14,731 nucleotides of DNA from Pseudomonadota bacterium (GCA_018819165.1 JAHJQP010000029.1:1-14731); one strand, 5' to 3'. Shown: positions 1 through 7,140, numbered from the stretch's first letter. Notes: generated by a model not told the origin, from the sequence alone. A program made the numbers and translations.

Positions 1-69
1 GGCCAAGTCCTTTTCCGACCGCACGAGGGTTCCATCCAGATCGAATACCATCAGCTCAACCGATTCCAT
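1..69 (-). CDS. HAD-superfamily hydrolase, N-terminal fragment (phosphoglycolate phosphatase-like)
   Basis: Only the first 23 codons lie in the window; the gene continues past the left edge. The translation MESVELMVFDLDGTLVRSEK contains HAD motif I (DxDGT, with nucleophile Asp and acid/base Asp), as in phosphoglycolate phosphatases and related beta-phosphoglucomutase-like enzymes. The substrate cannot be told from this piece. I chose the ATG at 67-69; an in-frame ATG at 79-81 would add MAGC and sits directly behind AAGGA, too close for a normal ribosome site, so the exact start is open. It follows the MBL-fold gene on the same strand after about 90 bases and may share its transcript. Confidence 0.75.
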   Translation of the reverse strand, partial: MESVELMVFDLDGTLVRSEKDLA

Positions 70-102
70 GCATCCTGCCATTCCTTATGGTTTTGCGTGA
101 TC

Positions 103-125
103 ACTAACGGGCTTACACCCGTAGT
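103..125 (-). other. Stem-loop between MBL gene and HAD gene
   Basis: On the minus strand ACTACGGGT and GCCCGTTAGT pair around a GTAA loop (GNRA-type tetraloop), with one bulged T and one G-U pair. The equivalent plus-strand pairing has a C-A mismatch in place of the G-U, so the structure favours minus-strand RNA. No T-run follows, so it is not a standard terminator. It lies about 20 bases upstream of the HAD start and could affect its translation or mRNA stability; that role is a guess. Confidence 0.35.
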
Positions 126-159
126 CCTCAGTATATTTATTGATGGTAAAAAGCGGTCC

Positions 160-1065
160 TCAGGCCGATTCCTCCAGCGCCCCGGCTATATGACGGACCG
201 TTTGCCGGCAGATCCCGGCACAGATCTCCGGCGAGAGTAAATAGTCTGGTTGTTGTCTGTAAACCTCCTCCACCAGCTCCGTTACGGTTTCATCGATGGA
301 GCCAGTACGCCGATAGAGCGCTTCGATCTGGGTCCGGTTCTCTCTGGCCGCAGCGATGCTTCGGCAGATGTACCCTTCCGCCTCCCGCCCCGTCACATAC
401 CCGTAATGATCGGCGCACAAAATATCGACTTTGAGTGGTTTCAGCTTCTCCAGACTCTCCTGATGCTGCGTGAAATTGGAATTTCCGGAGGGAATGATCA
501 TCTCCGCGTAAGGGATTCCGCCTCCGTCTGATGGAAAAAGTGCATTGATTTCATGCACATAAGCTGAAATGGAGCAGGAGGAGTGACCGGGGGTTTCCAG
601 GATCTGAACCGATATGCCCCCTAAATCTATTTCCGCCCCTTCGGAAACCACCCTGCCGGTTATGTCATTACGCCACTCCAGGTCCTGTCCGGTCAGACAT
701 CCGGTCAAACCCATTCTGTCCGCAACAAGACGGCTGAAGGCGTTGATCGTCTCTATTCCCTTCGGCATATTGAGGATTTCCCACGCCCTGGCCGAGGCGT
801 AGACATCGATCTCCGGATTGCGGCGTTTGAAGAGGGGGACAAGCCCCACATGATCGAAATGGGCATGGAGGATCAGCAATTTTCCGATCTTCTTTTCATC
901 GATCCCGAAGGCGTTCAACTGGCTCAGGACGACCGGCGCCAGGTAGCTCAATCCCCCGCTGATAATCAGGGAACACCTATCTCCCTCCAAGAGATAGATC
1001 CCTGATTCCTCCCGCCCGAGATACCAGAGGCGATCACAGATTTTTCCTGCATTGCGGCTTCTCAT
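160..1065 (-). CDS. MBL-fold metallohydrolase
   Basis: This 301-residue protein has the full metallo-beta-lactamase-fold metal set: HAHFDH at residues 67-72 (H67, H69, D71, H72), H161 in TPGHSSCS, D180 in FPSDGGG, and H220 in CADHYG. The GHSxxS and final ADH pattern resemble glyoxalase II-like and related thioester or lactone hydrolases, but the substrate cannot be assigned. There is no signal peptide, so it should be cytoplasmic. A C-terminal helical part (about 225-300) follows the metallo core. The ATG lies 13 bases after the stop of the upstream isomerase lipoprotein gene, with a GGGGGCGCAGG purine stretch in front, so the two genes very likely form one transcription unit. The family is clear; the function is not. 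Confidence 0.85.
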   Translation of the reverse strand: MRSRNAGKICDRLWYLGREESGIYLLEGDRCSLIISGGLSYLAPVVLSQLNAFGIDEKKIGKLLILHAHFDHVGLVPLFKRRNPEIDVYASARAWEILNMPKGIETINAFSRLVADRMGLTGCLTGQDLEWRNDITGRVVSEGAEIDLGGISVQILETPGHSSCSISAYVHEINALFPSDGGGIPYAEMIIPSGNSNFTQHQESLEKLKPLKVDILCADHYGYVTGREAEGYICRSIAAARENRTQIEALYRRTGSIDETVTELVEEVYRQQPDYLLSPEICAGICRQTVRHIAGALEESA

Positions 1066-1078
1066 CCTGCGCCCCCGT

Positions 1079-2176
1079 TCACTTTCCGTAGACTACGATA
1101 TTCGCACCTTTTTTCAGCTTCTTCACCCGCCCGTCTAAAGCCGCCTGCTTTTTCTGCTGTTCGAGGAAGGCGCCGATCCGTTTCTTTGTCTCCCCCTCCA
1201 GTTTTATGATCTGCTCGCTCCGATGTTCGAGAATTTGAATGATATGAAAGCCGAAATCCGTTTCCACCACGGGCCCGATCTCACTGTTTTTCTGAGAAAA
1301 CGCCGCATCCTCGAATGGTTTCACCATCTGTCCGCGGGAAAAGAAACCGAGATCGCCGCCGCTCTGTTTGTTAGGGTCGTCGGAATTCTTCACAGCCATA
1401 TCCGCAAAATCAGCGCCGGCTATAAGCTGCTTTCTCAGTTCTTCCGCTTTCGTTTTTTTGTCCGCCTTGATCTTTTCGGTATCTTCTGGCGCCTTGGCTA
1501 CTAGAATATGACGGGCATGAACCGACTCGGGCTTCGTAAATTTATCCCGATTCTTCTCATAAAATTCTGCAATTTCCTTATTTGTCGGCTTGCCCTTCCC
1601 CCCCAGTTCCTTCATTATCAGCTTGTTGATCCGAATATTCAATCCAATCTCTTCGCGCATCTTGGCGGCATCGATTTTGTTTTTCTTCAACAGCTCGTCC
1701 ATCGTCACTCCGGCAGGCAGCTGGGACTTGATCTCCGCTATGACATCCGCGATCTCTTTTCCGGTAACGGTTATTTTCCTGCTGCTGATTTCCCTGTTCA
1801 GAAGCGTGCGGGCAATGAACCCATCGATCAGTCCTTTCCGCATCTCTGCCCTGGCATTTTCGATACTCTCGGCCGGAATCTGGTCCTTGATCAGCGCCAT
1901 TTTTTCCTGCATTTCCGCTTCAAGCTCTCCCTGCGTCAGCTTGCTCCCTTCGACTTCCACCGCAACCCCTGCAGCATCGGCAACCTTTGCGGGCACGGAC
2001 GCCTGTTCGGGAGGCGCACTCACTCCCGGCGCTGCGGCGTTCTCTTGACTCGGCGCCGTAGCGGCTTTTTCTGTATTTGCCGCCTTCTGCTCCTTTGAGC
2101 CGCACCCCGCAGCGATGACGAAGATGAAGAAAAAGGCTGTCATGATAAAAAGAAACCGCCCCTTTTTTTTACTCAC
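1079..2176 (-). CDS. PpiC-type (parvulin) peptidyl-prolyl isomerase lipoprotein
   Basis: A periplasmic folding factor of the SurA/PrsA kind, 365 residues from the chosen start. Order: a basic N-terminus (MSKKKGR), a hydrophobic segment and lipobox IAAGC with lipidated Cys at residue 25, an Ala/Pro-rich linker to about 67, a SurA-N-like helical chaperone domain (about 70-205), then a parvulin domain (about 217-319) with ARHILV, the GGDLGFF loop and the FGFHIIQ strand, and a basic coiled tail. I prefer the GTG at 2174-2176: GGGGAGGA stands six bases before it. An upstream in-frame ATG at 2213-2215 would add 13 residues before the signal peptide, and an ATG two codons upstream touches the Shine-Dalgarno sequence. 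A near-consensus promoter lies about 100 bases upstream. Whether it acts on outer-membrane proteins is inferred from the family. Confidence 0.88.
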   Translation of the reverse strand: MSKKKGRFLFIMTAFFFIFVIAAGCGSKEQKAANTEKAATAPSQENAAAPGVSAPPEQASVPAKVADAAGVAVEVEGSKLTQGELEAEMQEKMALIKDQIPAESIENARAEMRKGLIDGFIARTLLNREISSRKITVTGKEIADVIAEIKSQLPAGVTMDELLKKNKIDAAKMREEIGLNIRINKLIMKELGGKGKPTNKEIAEFYEKNRDKFTKPESVHARHILVAKAPEDTEKIKADKKTKAEELRKQLIAGADFADMAVKNSDDPNKQSGGDLGFFSRGQMVKPFEDAAFSQKNSEIGPVVETDFGFHIIQILEHRSEQIIKLEGETKKRIGAFLEQQKKQAALDGRVKKLKKGANIVVYGK

Positions 2177-2280
2177 GATCATTCCTCCCCGGTCATTGAA
2201 TTCGTAATGCCCCATATATTCCGTACCTTATTCGGCTTGTCGACCACGGCGGCAGGGCAAGCAGAACAAGCGGACGCCGG

Positions 2281-2309
2281 AGTATATTCAAAAGAGATGC
2301 AGACGTCAA
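2281..2309 (-). promoter_or_regulatory. Sigma-70 promoter for the isomerase lipoprotein gene
   Basis: Minus strand: TTGACG (2309-2304), a 17-base spacer, TATACT (2286-2281); five of six matches in each box with ideal spacing. Expected start is near 2274, giving a leader of about 100 bases before the GTG. The -35 box begins only ten bases after the glycosyltransferase stop, so this promoter separates the lipoprotein/MBL unit from miaA-glycosyltransferase. Confidence 0.7.
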
Positions 2310-2318
2310 GAACCCACT

Positions 2319-3689
2319 TCAGGAACAGGGAAACTGGGAGCGCAGTTCTTCCAATATCCGGAACTGGAGGTCCAGTTCCAAGGTTCCCTCCGGGGAATTA
2401 GCGGGGATCGGGATGGACCCGCCCACCCGGTCGAGGAGCCCCTTCAGGCCGTCGAATATGGGGACCGGGGGAAAGGCGGAGCGGCTGAGATGGTGAATCA
2501 GCCTCAGGGTCTTCAATCCGTCGAACCAGACATGGAATTGACGCCGGAGGTGGGTGGAATTGCTACAGTTCCGCCTTATGACCCGCCAGTTCCTGTCAAA
2601 ACGGCTCATCCGGAGATACTCCTCCAACAGAAAGTGAATGCGTCCGGCCGCGACCAGGATCGCTCCCGGATCCCGGTCCGGATCGGCCTCCATCCCGGCA
2701 AGCCACTCTCTGAGAATGTCGAAAACCCTGGGATCGTAGAGTCGGCACTCATCCCCCCCGCCGGTCATGAACCGGAGCACCCGTCGTCCGGTTCCGAAGG
2801 GCGCCCGACCCGACGGCCGCGACGAAGGGAAGACGGTCGTTTCTCTGACCACTCCTATTTTTCCGATCTTGCAAAGCTTGTTGAGGAAATAAAAGTCCTC
2901 CGCCGCAGCCCGCCGGTTCATTCCCCGGACACCCACATAGCTCTCCGCCGTACAGGCCATCGTCGATCCGATCGAATGGAAGGCATAGGGCGATCCTGCA
3001 AAGGAGAGGCCGATCACATATGACCGCAGAAAGATCTCATAGCCGCAGATCGCAAGAAGAATTTCTGGATCGGAAGGCTTCTGATGGGCATAGGCCGACA
3101 CGGCCGCCGGATTGCCAGTCTCGGCAAAATGGTGTCCGACCGCAGAAAGGTAGTTCTCATCGACCAGCGTGTCGGCATCTAGGCAGCAGATCACTCCCCC
3201 GCCTGTTCCCTGGCTGTCGAGAAGTTTCAGGGCCGCATCCATGCCGATCTTTCTCGCCGTCCCCACGCCCCCGTCACGATCCGGGATTTCCAGACCGGGG
3301 GAAGAAGCGTCAATGCAGGCGAGACGAAGACCGCTGCGGGCGATCTGCCGGATGTCATCCAGCATCCCTGTATGGCGTGATAAGGAAGGCGGACGCCCGA
3401 GGACGAGCGCGTTGAAAACATTCAGCGTCTCGCGGTTGTCAAGGATATCCGCTTCCGCGGCAAGATGCGGACGGTGGTTGTTCACGACGCAGATGACAAG
3501 GGTGCGTCGGAGCTCGCGAGGGGAATTCCCGGCGATACTGGCCAGCGTCCGGAAGAGAGACGAGCTTTCCGCCAGGGCCGGGATAACGACCGCCCGCTCC
3601 ACCCCGTCGACCGACGCCGTCAGGAGGGGGCGAACCGGAGATACCCCATAAGTATGCAGGTATTTTTGTGTTCGTGGCGAGAGATTCAT
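2319..3689 (-). CDS. GT-A fold glycosyltransferase, family 2-like
   Basis: A 456-residue protein with family-2 glycosyltransferase landmarks: an N-terminal nucleotide-binding strand VVIPALAES at 34-42, the CCLDADT strand with DAD at 171-173 (the metal- and sugar-nucleotide-binding DxD), and AAAEDFYF at 261-268 holding the ED pair expected of the catalytic base region. The SSRPSGRAPFGTG stretch (289-301) follows, as in related enzymes. The C-terminal third is helical and unassigned. No clear membrane anchor is visible, though 210-240 is hydrophobic. Its start codon overlaps the miaA stop (ATGA), so translation is probably coupled. The acceptor is unknown; a surface polysaccharide or lipid is the usual substrate class. 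A hairpin sits inside the 3' end of the gene. Confidence 0.8.
   Translation of the reverse strand: MNLSPRTQKYLHTYGVSPVRPLLTASVDGVERAVVIPALAESSSLFRTLASIAGNSPRELRRTLVICVVNNHRPHLAAEADILDNRETLNVFNALVLGRPPSLSRHTGMLDDIRQIARSGLRLACIDASSPGLEIPDRDGGVGTARKIGMDAALKLLDSQGTGGGVICCLDADTLVDENYLSAVGHHFAETGNPAAVSAYAHQKPSDPEILLAICGYEIFLRSYVIGLSFAGSPYAFHSIGSTMACTAESYVGVRGMNRRAAAEDFYFLNKLCKIGKIGVVRETTVFPSSRPSGRAPFGTGRRVLRFMTGGGDECRLYDPRVFDILREWLAGMEADPDRDPGAILVAAGRIHFLLEEYLRMSRFDRNWRVIRRNCSNSTHLRRQFHVWFDGLKTLRLIHHLSRSAFPPVPIFDGLKGLLDRVGGSIPIPANSPEGTLELDLQFRILEELRSQFPCS
2360..2379 (-). repeat. Perfect inverted repeat inside the 3' end of the glycosyltransferase gene
   Basis: GGAACTGG and CCAGTTCC pair perfectly around four bases, within codons for the LELDLQF region about 40 bases before the stop. 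No T-run follows, so it is not an intrinsic terminator, but it could stall or protect the 3' end of the miaA-glycosyltransferase mRNA, for which no other terminator is seen. Confidence 0.4.
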
Positions 3690-4630
3690 GCCGTCCTACG
3701 GGCGATCAGGTCCATGGCGGCATCATCATCGGCGCCGTCGATCCAGTGGATCAGAACGCCGTTTCTCTCCATGCGCCTGAACCAGGTTTCCTGCCGCTTG
3801 GCAAACTGGTGAATGCGCGTATTCAATGTCTGAAACATCCCCTCACGGCTCATTTTCCCCTGGAGGTGCAGAGCGATATATCGGTATTCCAGACCGTAGG
3901 AATCGATTCTTTCCCATCCGATGCCCCTTTCATGGAGCTGCTGCACCTCCTCGATCATCCCGGCCTCCAGCCTGGATTGCAGACGGGCTGTAATCTTCCG
4001 GCGCAGCTCTTCTCTCTCGCAGCGGATCCCGATGACAAGGGGAGCGATCTTTACAGGCGGTTCCGTCTCCCGGGGCTGATTCTGCTCGAACTCGGCAATT
4101 TCGATCGCCCGGATGAGCCTTTTTTTCTGCAGAAGGTCGGTAGTATTGTGGGCGTAGGGGCAGAGTGTCAGGAAACGGCGGCGGAGAAACGGCATCTCCT
4201 CCCCGGCCAGTTCCTCACGGAGCCTTTGATTTTCTGGAACCGCCGACATGCGGTACCCCCTGATGACCGCATCCAGATAGAGACCCGATCCTCCCGTCAG
4301 GATCGGGACATTCCCCCGCGCTGAGATTTCCTGGAAACAACGGTAAAAGCGGTCCTGAAAGTCAAAGACACAGAATTCCTCAGTCGGCTCTATGATGTCG
4401 ATCAGGTGACAGGGGACAACAGACCCACCCCGTCTGTATGCGGAAAGATCTTTCCCCGTCCCCAGATCCATCCCTATATAGACCTGACGGGAATCGGCAG
4501 AGATGATCTCACCGCCGATCCGCCTTGCCAAACGGATGGCAAAATCCGTCTTCCCTGAGGCCGTAGGCCCCAGAACAACAAGCAGGTTACAGATTTCCCC
4601 GAACCTCCGGATCACGCCTTCTTCCATCAT
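3686..4630 (-). CDS. miaA: tRNA dimethylallyltransferase
   Basis: MiaA transfers a dimethylallyl group to N6 of A37 in tRNAs reading UNN codons, the first step towards ms2i6A. The 314-residue protein has the P-loop GPTASGKT at 21-28, DSRQVY at 46-51 (the conserved Asp contacting A37), GTGK at 57-60, GGSGLY at 113-118, an Arg-rich insertion region, and the C-terminal FAKRQETWFRR signature. In place of the usual GLGYRE-like motif it reads GLEYRY, and the region around it is divergent, so it belongs to an atypical branch. Two adjacent ATG codons (4625-4630) make the start uncertain by one residue, and only a weak purine stretch precedes them. It overlaps the glycosyltransferase start by four bases and probably has its own promoter after the cold-shock terminator. 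hfq is not adjacent. Confidence 0.9.
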   Translation of the reverse strand: MMEEGVIRRFGEICNLLVVLGPTASGKTDFAIRLARRIGGEIISADSRQVYIGMDLGTGKDLSAYRRGGSVVPCHLIDIIEPTEEFCVFDFQDRFYRCFQEISARGNVPILTGGSGLYLDAVIRGYRMSAVPENQRLREELAGEEMPFLRRRFLTLCPYAHNTTDLLQKKRLIRAIEIAEFEQNQPRETEPPVKIAPLVIGIRCEREELRRKITARLQSRLEAGMIEEVQQLHERGIGWERIDSYGLEYRYIALHLQGKMSREGMFQTLNTRIHQFAKRQETWFRRMERNGVLIHWIDGADDDAAMDLIARRTA

Positions 4631-4683
4631 AAGATTCTCTGATCATTCCCGGAACTTTTCTTGAAATGGTCTGCAAAAGAGTG

Positions 4684-4712
4684 TTTATAAAATCGCTTAT
4701 TGCATATGTTAC
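4684..4712 (-). promoter_or_regulatory. Candidate promoter for miaA
   Basis: Minus strand: GTAACA (4712-4707), 17 bases, TATAAA (4689-4684). The -10 box matches five of six, the -35 box four of six. It lies between the cold-shock terminator and the miaA start, where a promoter is required if the terminator is efficient. AT-rich surroundings make chance matches likely. Confidence 0.4.
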
Positions 4713-4722
4713 AACAGTTTCG

Positions 4723-4764
4723 AGAAAAATAAAATGCCCCGGTCGCCATCGGCAACCGGGGCAT
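4723..4764 (-). terminator. Intrinsic terminator of the cold-shock gene
   Basis: Minus-strand RNA: ATGCCCCGGT pairs with ACCGGGGCAT, with one internal mismatch and three further pairs closing an ATC-position loop (arms 4734-4747 and 4751-4764), followed by ATTTTATTTTTC. It begins about 20 bases after the cold-shock stop codon. The plus-strand side lacks a T-run, so it serves minus-strand transcripts only. Confidence 0.85.
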
Positions 4765-4785
4765 CCGCTGCTGAACGCATTTTCC

Positions 4786-4986
4786 TTACAATGGCTGTAC
4801 GTTTACTGCGGCAGGTCCCTTCTTGCCTTGTTCGACATCAAAGCGAATTCTCTGACCCTCGTATAGCGTCTTGAAGCCTTCGCCCTGAATGGCACTGAAA
4901 TGAACAAAAACATCTCCGCCTTCATCATTCTCGATAAAGCCGAACCCTTTTTTCTCATTAAACCACTTTACCTTACCTTCTGCCAA
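4786..4986 (-). CDS. Cold-shock protein, CspA family (TTG start)
   Basis: A 66-residue single OB-fold nucleic-acid-binding protein: MAEGKVKWFN, RNP1 KGFGFI at 13-18, RNP2 VFVHF at 26-30, then the acidic and Gly-rich second half ending VNVQPL. It matches the standard CspA length exactly. I chose the TTG at 4984-4986 because it gives the canonical M-A/S-x-G-x-V-K-W-F start and lies eight bases after a GGGGGG run. The longer GTG-started frame (from 5055) would add 23 unrelated residues and begin inside a terminator-like hairpin. It is a single-gene unit with its own terminator; the 300-base region upstream contains a structured leader. Role: RNA chaperone or antiterminator; whether it is cold-induced is not known from sequence. 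Confidence 0.93.
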   Translation of the reverse strand: MAEGKVKWFNEKKGFGFIENDEGGDVFVHFSAIQGEGFKTLYEGQRIRFDVEQGKKGPAAVNVQPL

Positions 4987-5290
4987 AGCTTTACACCCCC
5001 CTTTCCTAAGATTTACCCAAGCGGGTTTCACATCCTGCAGCCATAAAAAAACCACCCCTTCTCAGAACCAAGTCCTGAGCCGGCGTGGCTTGACTATCCT
5101 GCAAGATATGAACACCAACTCTTTCCTGTCCCGCCAATCTAAGTCTTCAAATCAGGTCCCAGACACAAGAAACATCCACAGGGCGGATGAGTGCCCCTAA
5201 CATCTCTTTTTTAAAAAAGCAAGTTTTTTTTCATCTGATGAATATTTTCTATCACTCCTTTCTTCGGAAGGGCAGTTCTTGATCGGCCCA
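4987..5290 (-). other. Long pepA-csp intergenic region, possible csp leader or small RNA
   Basis: About 300 bases without a protein gene. On the minus strand it holds AT-rich A- and T-runs (near 5206-5232), including the palindrome CTTTTTTAAAAAAG at 5206-5219; a small hairpin CATCC/GGATG near 5173-5190; and a strong terminator-like hairpin at 5045-5088. I see no convincing -35/-10 pair. The A/T tracts could be an upstream promoter element. Long structured leaders are common for cold-shock genes. No known RNA family could be recognised by eye. Confidence 0.45.
5045..5088 (-). terminator. Terminator-like hairpin inside the cold-shock leader
   Basis: Minus-strand RNA: CCACGCC (5088-5082) pairs with GGGGTGG (5058-5052) with one mismatch; GG opposes AA as an internal loop; CTCAGGAC (5079-5072) pairs with GTTCTGAG (5068-5061) over eight pairs including one G-U, around a TTG loop; seven T follow immediately (5051-5045). 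On the plus strand the G-U becomes A-C and there is no T-run. It fits an intrinsic terminator located 59 bases upstream of the csp start, so it ends either pepA read-through, a separate small RNA, or the csp leader itself (attenuation). Confidence 0.7.
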
Positions 5291-6805
5291 TCAGGCGCCC
5301 TTCCGATCCCTATTCCAGTTCCGGAGAAACTGCACCAGGAGGCGGACCCCCACCCCCGAGGCGCCCTTGGGAATGTAAGGTTTTTCCTTCATCAGCCAGG
5401 CCGGGCCGGCGATATCCAGATGGACCCATGGATAACCTCCGGTGAATTTGCTCAGAAAAGCTGCCGCAGTGATCGCCCCGCCGGCTTTCCCGCCGGAATT
5501 CCTGTAATCCGCCGCCTCGCCTTTGATCAGTTCATGATACTCTTCCCAAAGCGGCAGCTCCCATACCCTTTCGCCGGTAAGATCGGCGGCCTCACGGATC
5601 TCGCCCTTGAGCTTTTCATCCGTCCCCATCATGCCGATCACGTTATCACCCAGAGCCACGACACAGGCTCCCGTGAGCGTAGCCAGATCGATGATCGCCG
5701 CGGGTTTGTAACGGCACGCATAGGTCAGGGCGTCCGCCAGGATCAGGCGCCCTTCGGCATCGGTCGTCACGATCTCTATCGTCTGCCCCGAGAAGGATTT
5801 GAGGATATCGCCGGGTTTGTAAGCCTTTCCGCTCGGGAGGTTTTCCGCCGCCGGGATGAGGCCGACGAGATTCACCGGCAGAGCGAGTTGGGATGCGGCC
5901 TGCACTGCGGCAATGACCGCCGCCCCACCCGCCATATCATCCTTCATCAGGTCCATCTTCTCAGACGGCTTGATGGAGATGCCGCCGCTGTCGAAGGTGA
6001 GCCCTTTGCCGACCAGTGCGATGACAGGACCAGCCTTTTCCCCCCCTCGATATTCCAGGACGATCATCTGCGGCGGTTCGTTACTGCCTCCTGCCACGCC
6101 GAGCAGGGCGTTCATCCCGAGTCCTCTCATCTCTCGTTCATCGAGAACCCGGCACTTGATTTTCTCCCTCCTGGCGATCTGTCTCGCTTCATTCGCGAGA
6201 TCGGCAGGCGTCATCTCGTTCGCCGGCGCCGAAACGATGTCCCGCGCAAAGGAGACCGCGTCGGCGATGATCCCTGCCGTTTTCACCGCGGCCTTGATGA
6301 TCTTCAGGGCGCCATTTTCCGTATCGAGGATGGTGAAATTCGCGATCTCTCGAATCTGTTCGCGCTCGGCGGTCTTGAAGGGCGTAAACCGATAGAGGCC
6401 GAGTCTTACCCCCTCCACAACAGCCTCGGCAATACGATCGATCGACAGGGCGACGCTCCCTAAATCCAGGGATGTGGCGAACTCGCCGATGTTCAGGGAT
6501 CTTATGTGCTGCGCCGCCTTGGAAAAGGCCCCCCGCAATCTTTCGAGCGTAAGGTCCGACCTCTTCCCGAGGCCCACGGCCACCATCCGTTTAGCCGGGA
6601 CGCTCCCCCGGGAATAGATCACCAGGATCTGATACAGCCGGCCTGTAAAATCACCCTGCCCGATGACATCTCCGATGAAACCGCCGCTCATTTTATCCAG
6701 CCTGGCTGCTGCGCCGTCAAGTCCGGGTTCGCCCTCGAAATGGGCCACGACGGCCGCTTCCGTCGCGCTTTCTGCGAGATCGCCCTTTTTCACATGAATC
6801 TTCAT
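5291..6805 (-). CDS. pepA: Leucyl aminopeptidase, M17 family
   Basis: A cytosolic two-metal aminopeptidase that releases N-terminal residues from peptides, 504 residues, standard length. The metal ligands are present: K267 and D272 in GKGLTFDSGG, D290 in KDDMAGGAAV, D349 and E351 in TTDAEGRL. The catalytic pair K279 (SIKP) and R353 is intact. The N-terminal about 165 residues form the variable, hexamer-forming domain. The C-terminal HLDIAGPAW and GASGVGVRLL motifs are normal. The ATG follows AGGAAGG with five-base spacing. It lies after the tRNA terminator with a roughly 110-base leader containing a strong hairpin. A TATATT at 6884-6889 could be its -10 box, but no good -35 accompanies it. 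Some PepA proteins also bind DNA; nothing here shows that. Confidence 0.95.
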   Translation of the reverse strand: MKIHVKKGDLAESATEAAVVAHFEGEPGLDGAAARLDKMSGGFIGDVIGQGDFTGRLYQILVIYSRGSVPAKRMVAVGLGKRSDLTLERLRGAFSKAAQHIRSLNIGEFATSLDLGSVALSIDRIAEAVVEGVRLGLYRFTPFKTAEREQIREIANFTILDTENGALKIIKAAVKTAGIIADAVSFARDIVSAPANEMTPADLANEARQIARREKIKCRVLDEREMRGLGMNALLGVAGGSNEPPQMIVLEYRGGEKAGPVIALVGKGLTFDSGGISIKPSEKMDLMKDDMAGGAAVIAAVQAASQLALPVNLVGLIPAAENLPSGKAYKPGDILKSFSGQTIEIVTTDAEGRLILADALTYACRYKPAAIIDLATLTGACVVALGDNVIGMMGTDEKLKGEIREAADLTGERVWELPLWEEYHELIKGEAADYRNSGGKAGGAITAAAFLSKFTGGYPWVHLDIAGPAWLMKEKPYIPKGASGVGVRLLVQFLRNWNRDRKGA

Positions 6806-6854
6806 ATCCGCCTTCCTCTAAAGAACCCAGAAAGATCCCATTCCTGAAGCTGAG

Positions 6855-6880
6855 CCGGCAAAACTCCCCTGTTTCGCCGG
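6855..6880 (-). promoter_or_regulatory. Ten-base-pair hairpin in the pepA leader
   Basis: Minus strand CCGGCGAAAC and GTTTTGCCGG pair fully (one G-U) around the loop AGGGGA. On the plus strand the same site has an A-C mismatch, so it is an RNA structure of the pepA-sense strand. No T-run follows. The loop is purine-rich like a Shine-Dalgarno sequence. It lies about 50 bases before the pepA start. Confidence 0.45.
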
Positions 6881-6915
6881 GGAAATATAACGGAGAATGC
6901 AACCGAGACCAGCAG

Positions 6916-6948
6916 AAAAGGGGCAAGCTCAAGATCGCTGCCCCCTTT
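6916..6948 (-). terminator. Intrinsic terminator after the tRNA pair
   Basis: Minus strand AAAG-GGGGCAGC (6948-6937) pairs with GCT-T-GCCCC (6928-6920) with one bulged base, eight-base loop, followed by TTTTC; the flanking A and T runs extend the stem. It begins seven bases after the tRNA-Cys CCA. Confidence 0.75.
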
Positions 6949-6954
6949 CATGAC

Positions 6955-7030
6955 TGGAGGCGGCACCCGGACTTGAACCGGGGAATAACGGTTTTGCAGA
7001 CCGCTGCCTTAGCCACTTGGCTATGCCGCC
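6955..7030 (-). tRNA. tRNA-Cys (GCA)
   Basis: The minus strand folds as a full cloverleaf: acceptor GGCGGCA with TGCCGCC, D-arm GCCAAGTGGCTAAGGC, anticodon loop CTGCAAA with GCA, T-arm CCCGG-TTCAAGT-CCGGG, discriminator U73 as expected for Cys, and a genomically encoded CCA (6955-6957). It is separated from tRNA-Gly by 15 bases, so they are co-transcribed. Confidence 0.97.
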
Positions 7031-7045
7031 GAATGGATTTTAAAA

Positions 7046-7120
7046 TGGAGCGGGCGAACGGATTTGAACCGTCGACGTCCACCTTGGCAAGGTGGCACTC
7101 TACCGCTGAGTTACGCCCGC
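7046..7120 (-). tRNA. tRNA-Gly (GCC)
   Basis: Acceptor GCGGGCG with CGCCCGC, D-arm with CTCAGCGGTAGAG, anticodon stem CCACC/GGTGG with loop TTGCCAA (anticodon GCC), T-loop TTCAAAT, discriminator U73, encoded CCA at 7046-7048. It is first in the Gly-Cys transcript, about 14 bases after the expected transcription start. Confidence 0.97.
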
Positions 7121-7140
7121 TCATGAGGCGATGGGGCGTG

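Noticed and set aside
124..164. Direct repeat GTCCTCAG at 124-131 and 157-164
   Set aside because: Only eight bases, two copies, no associated mobile element; probably chance.
4786..5055. Longer 89-residue version of the cold-shock protein
   Set aside because: The added 23 residues are unlike the family, and the GTG start would lie within the terminator-like hairpin; the TTG start fits family and ribosome site.
5206..5219. CTTTTTTAAAAAAG palindrome as a pepA terminator
   Set aside because: The stem is A-T only and too weak; more likely an AT-rich tract near a promoter.
5045..5230. 6S RNA or another known structured RNA upstream of csp
   Set aside because: A small hairpin on the 3' side recalls 6S RNA, but I could not build the long closing stem and central bubble by eye. 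A covariance-model search would decide.
5256..5279. Hairpin with a TTCG loop just after pepA
   Set aside because: The minus-strand version has a C-A mismatch and no T-run, so it is not a convincing pepA terminator.
5279..6463. Plus-strand open frame of 394 residues across pepA
   Set aside because: It lies antisense to a gene with all catalytic residues intact, shows no recognisable motif and is rich in His/Arg/Pro as expected of a GC-rich shadow frame.
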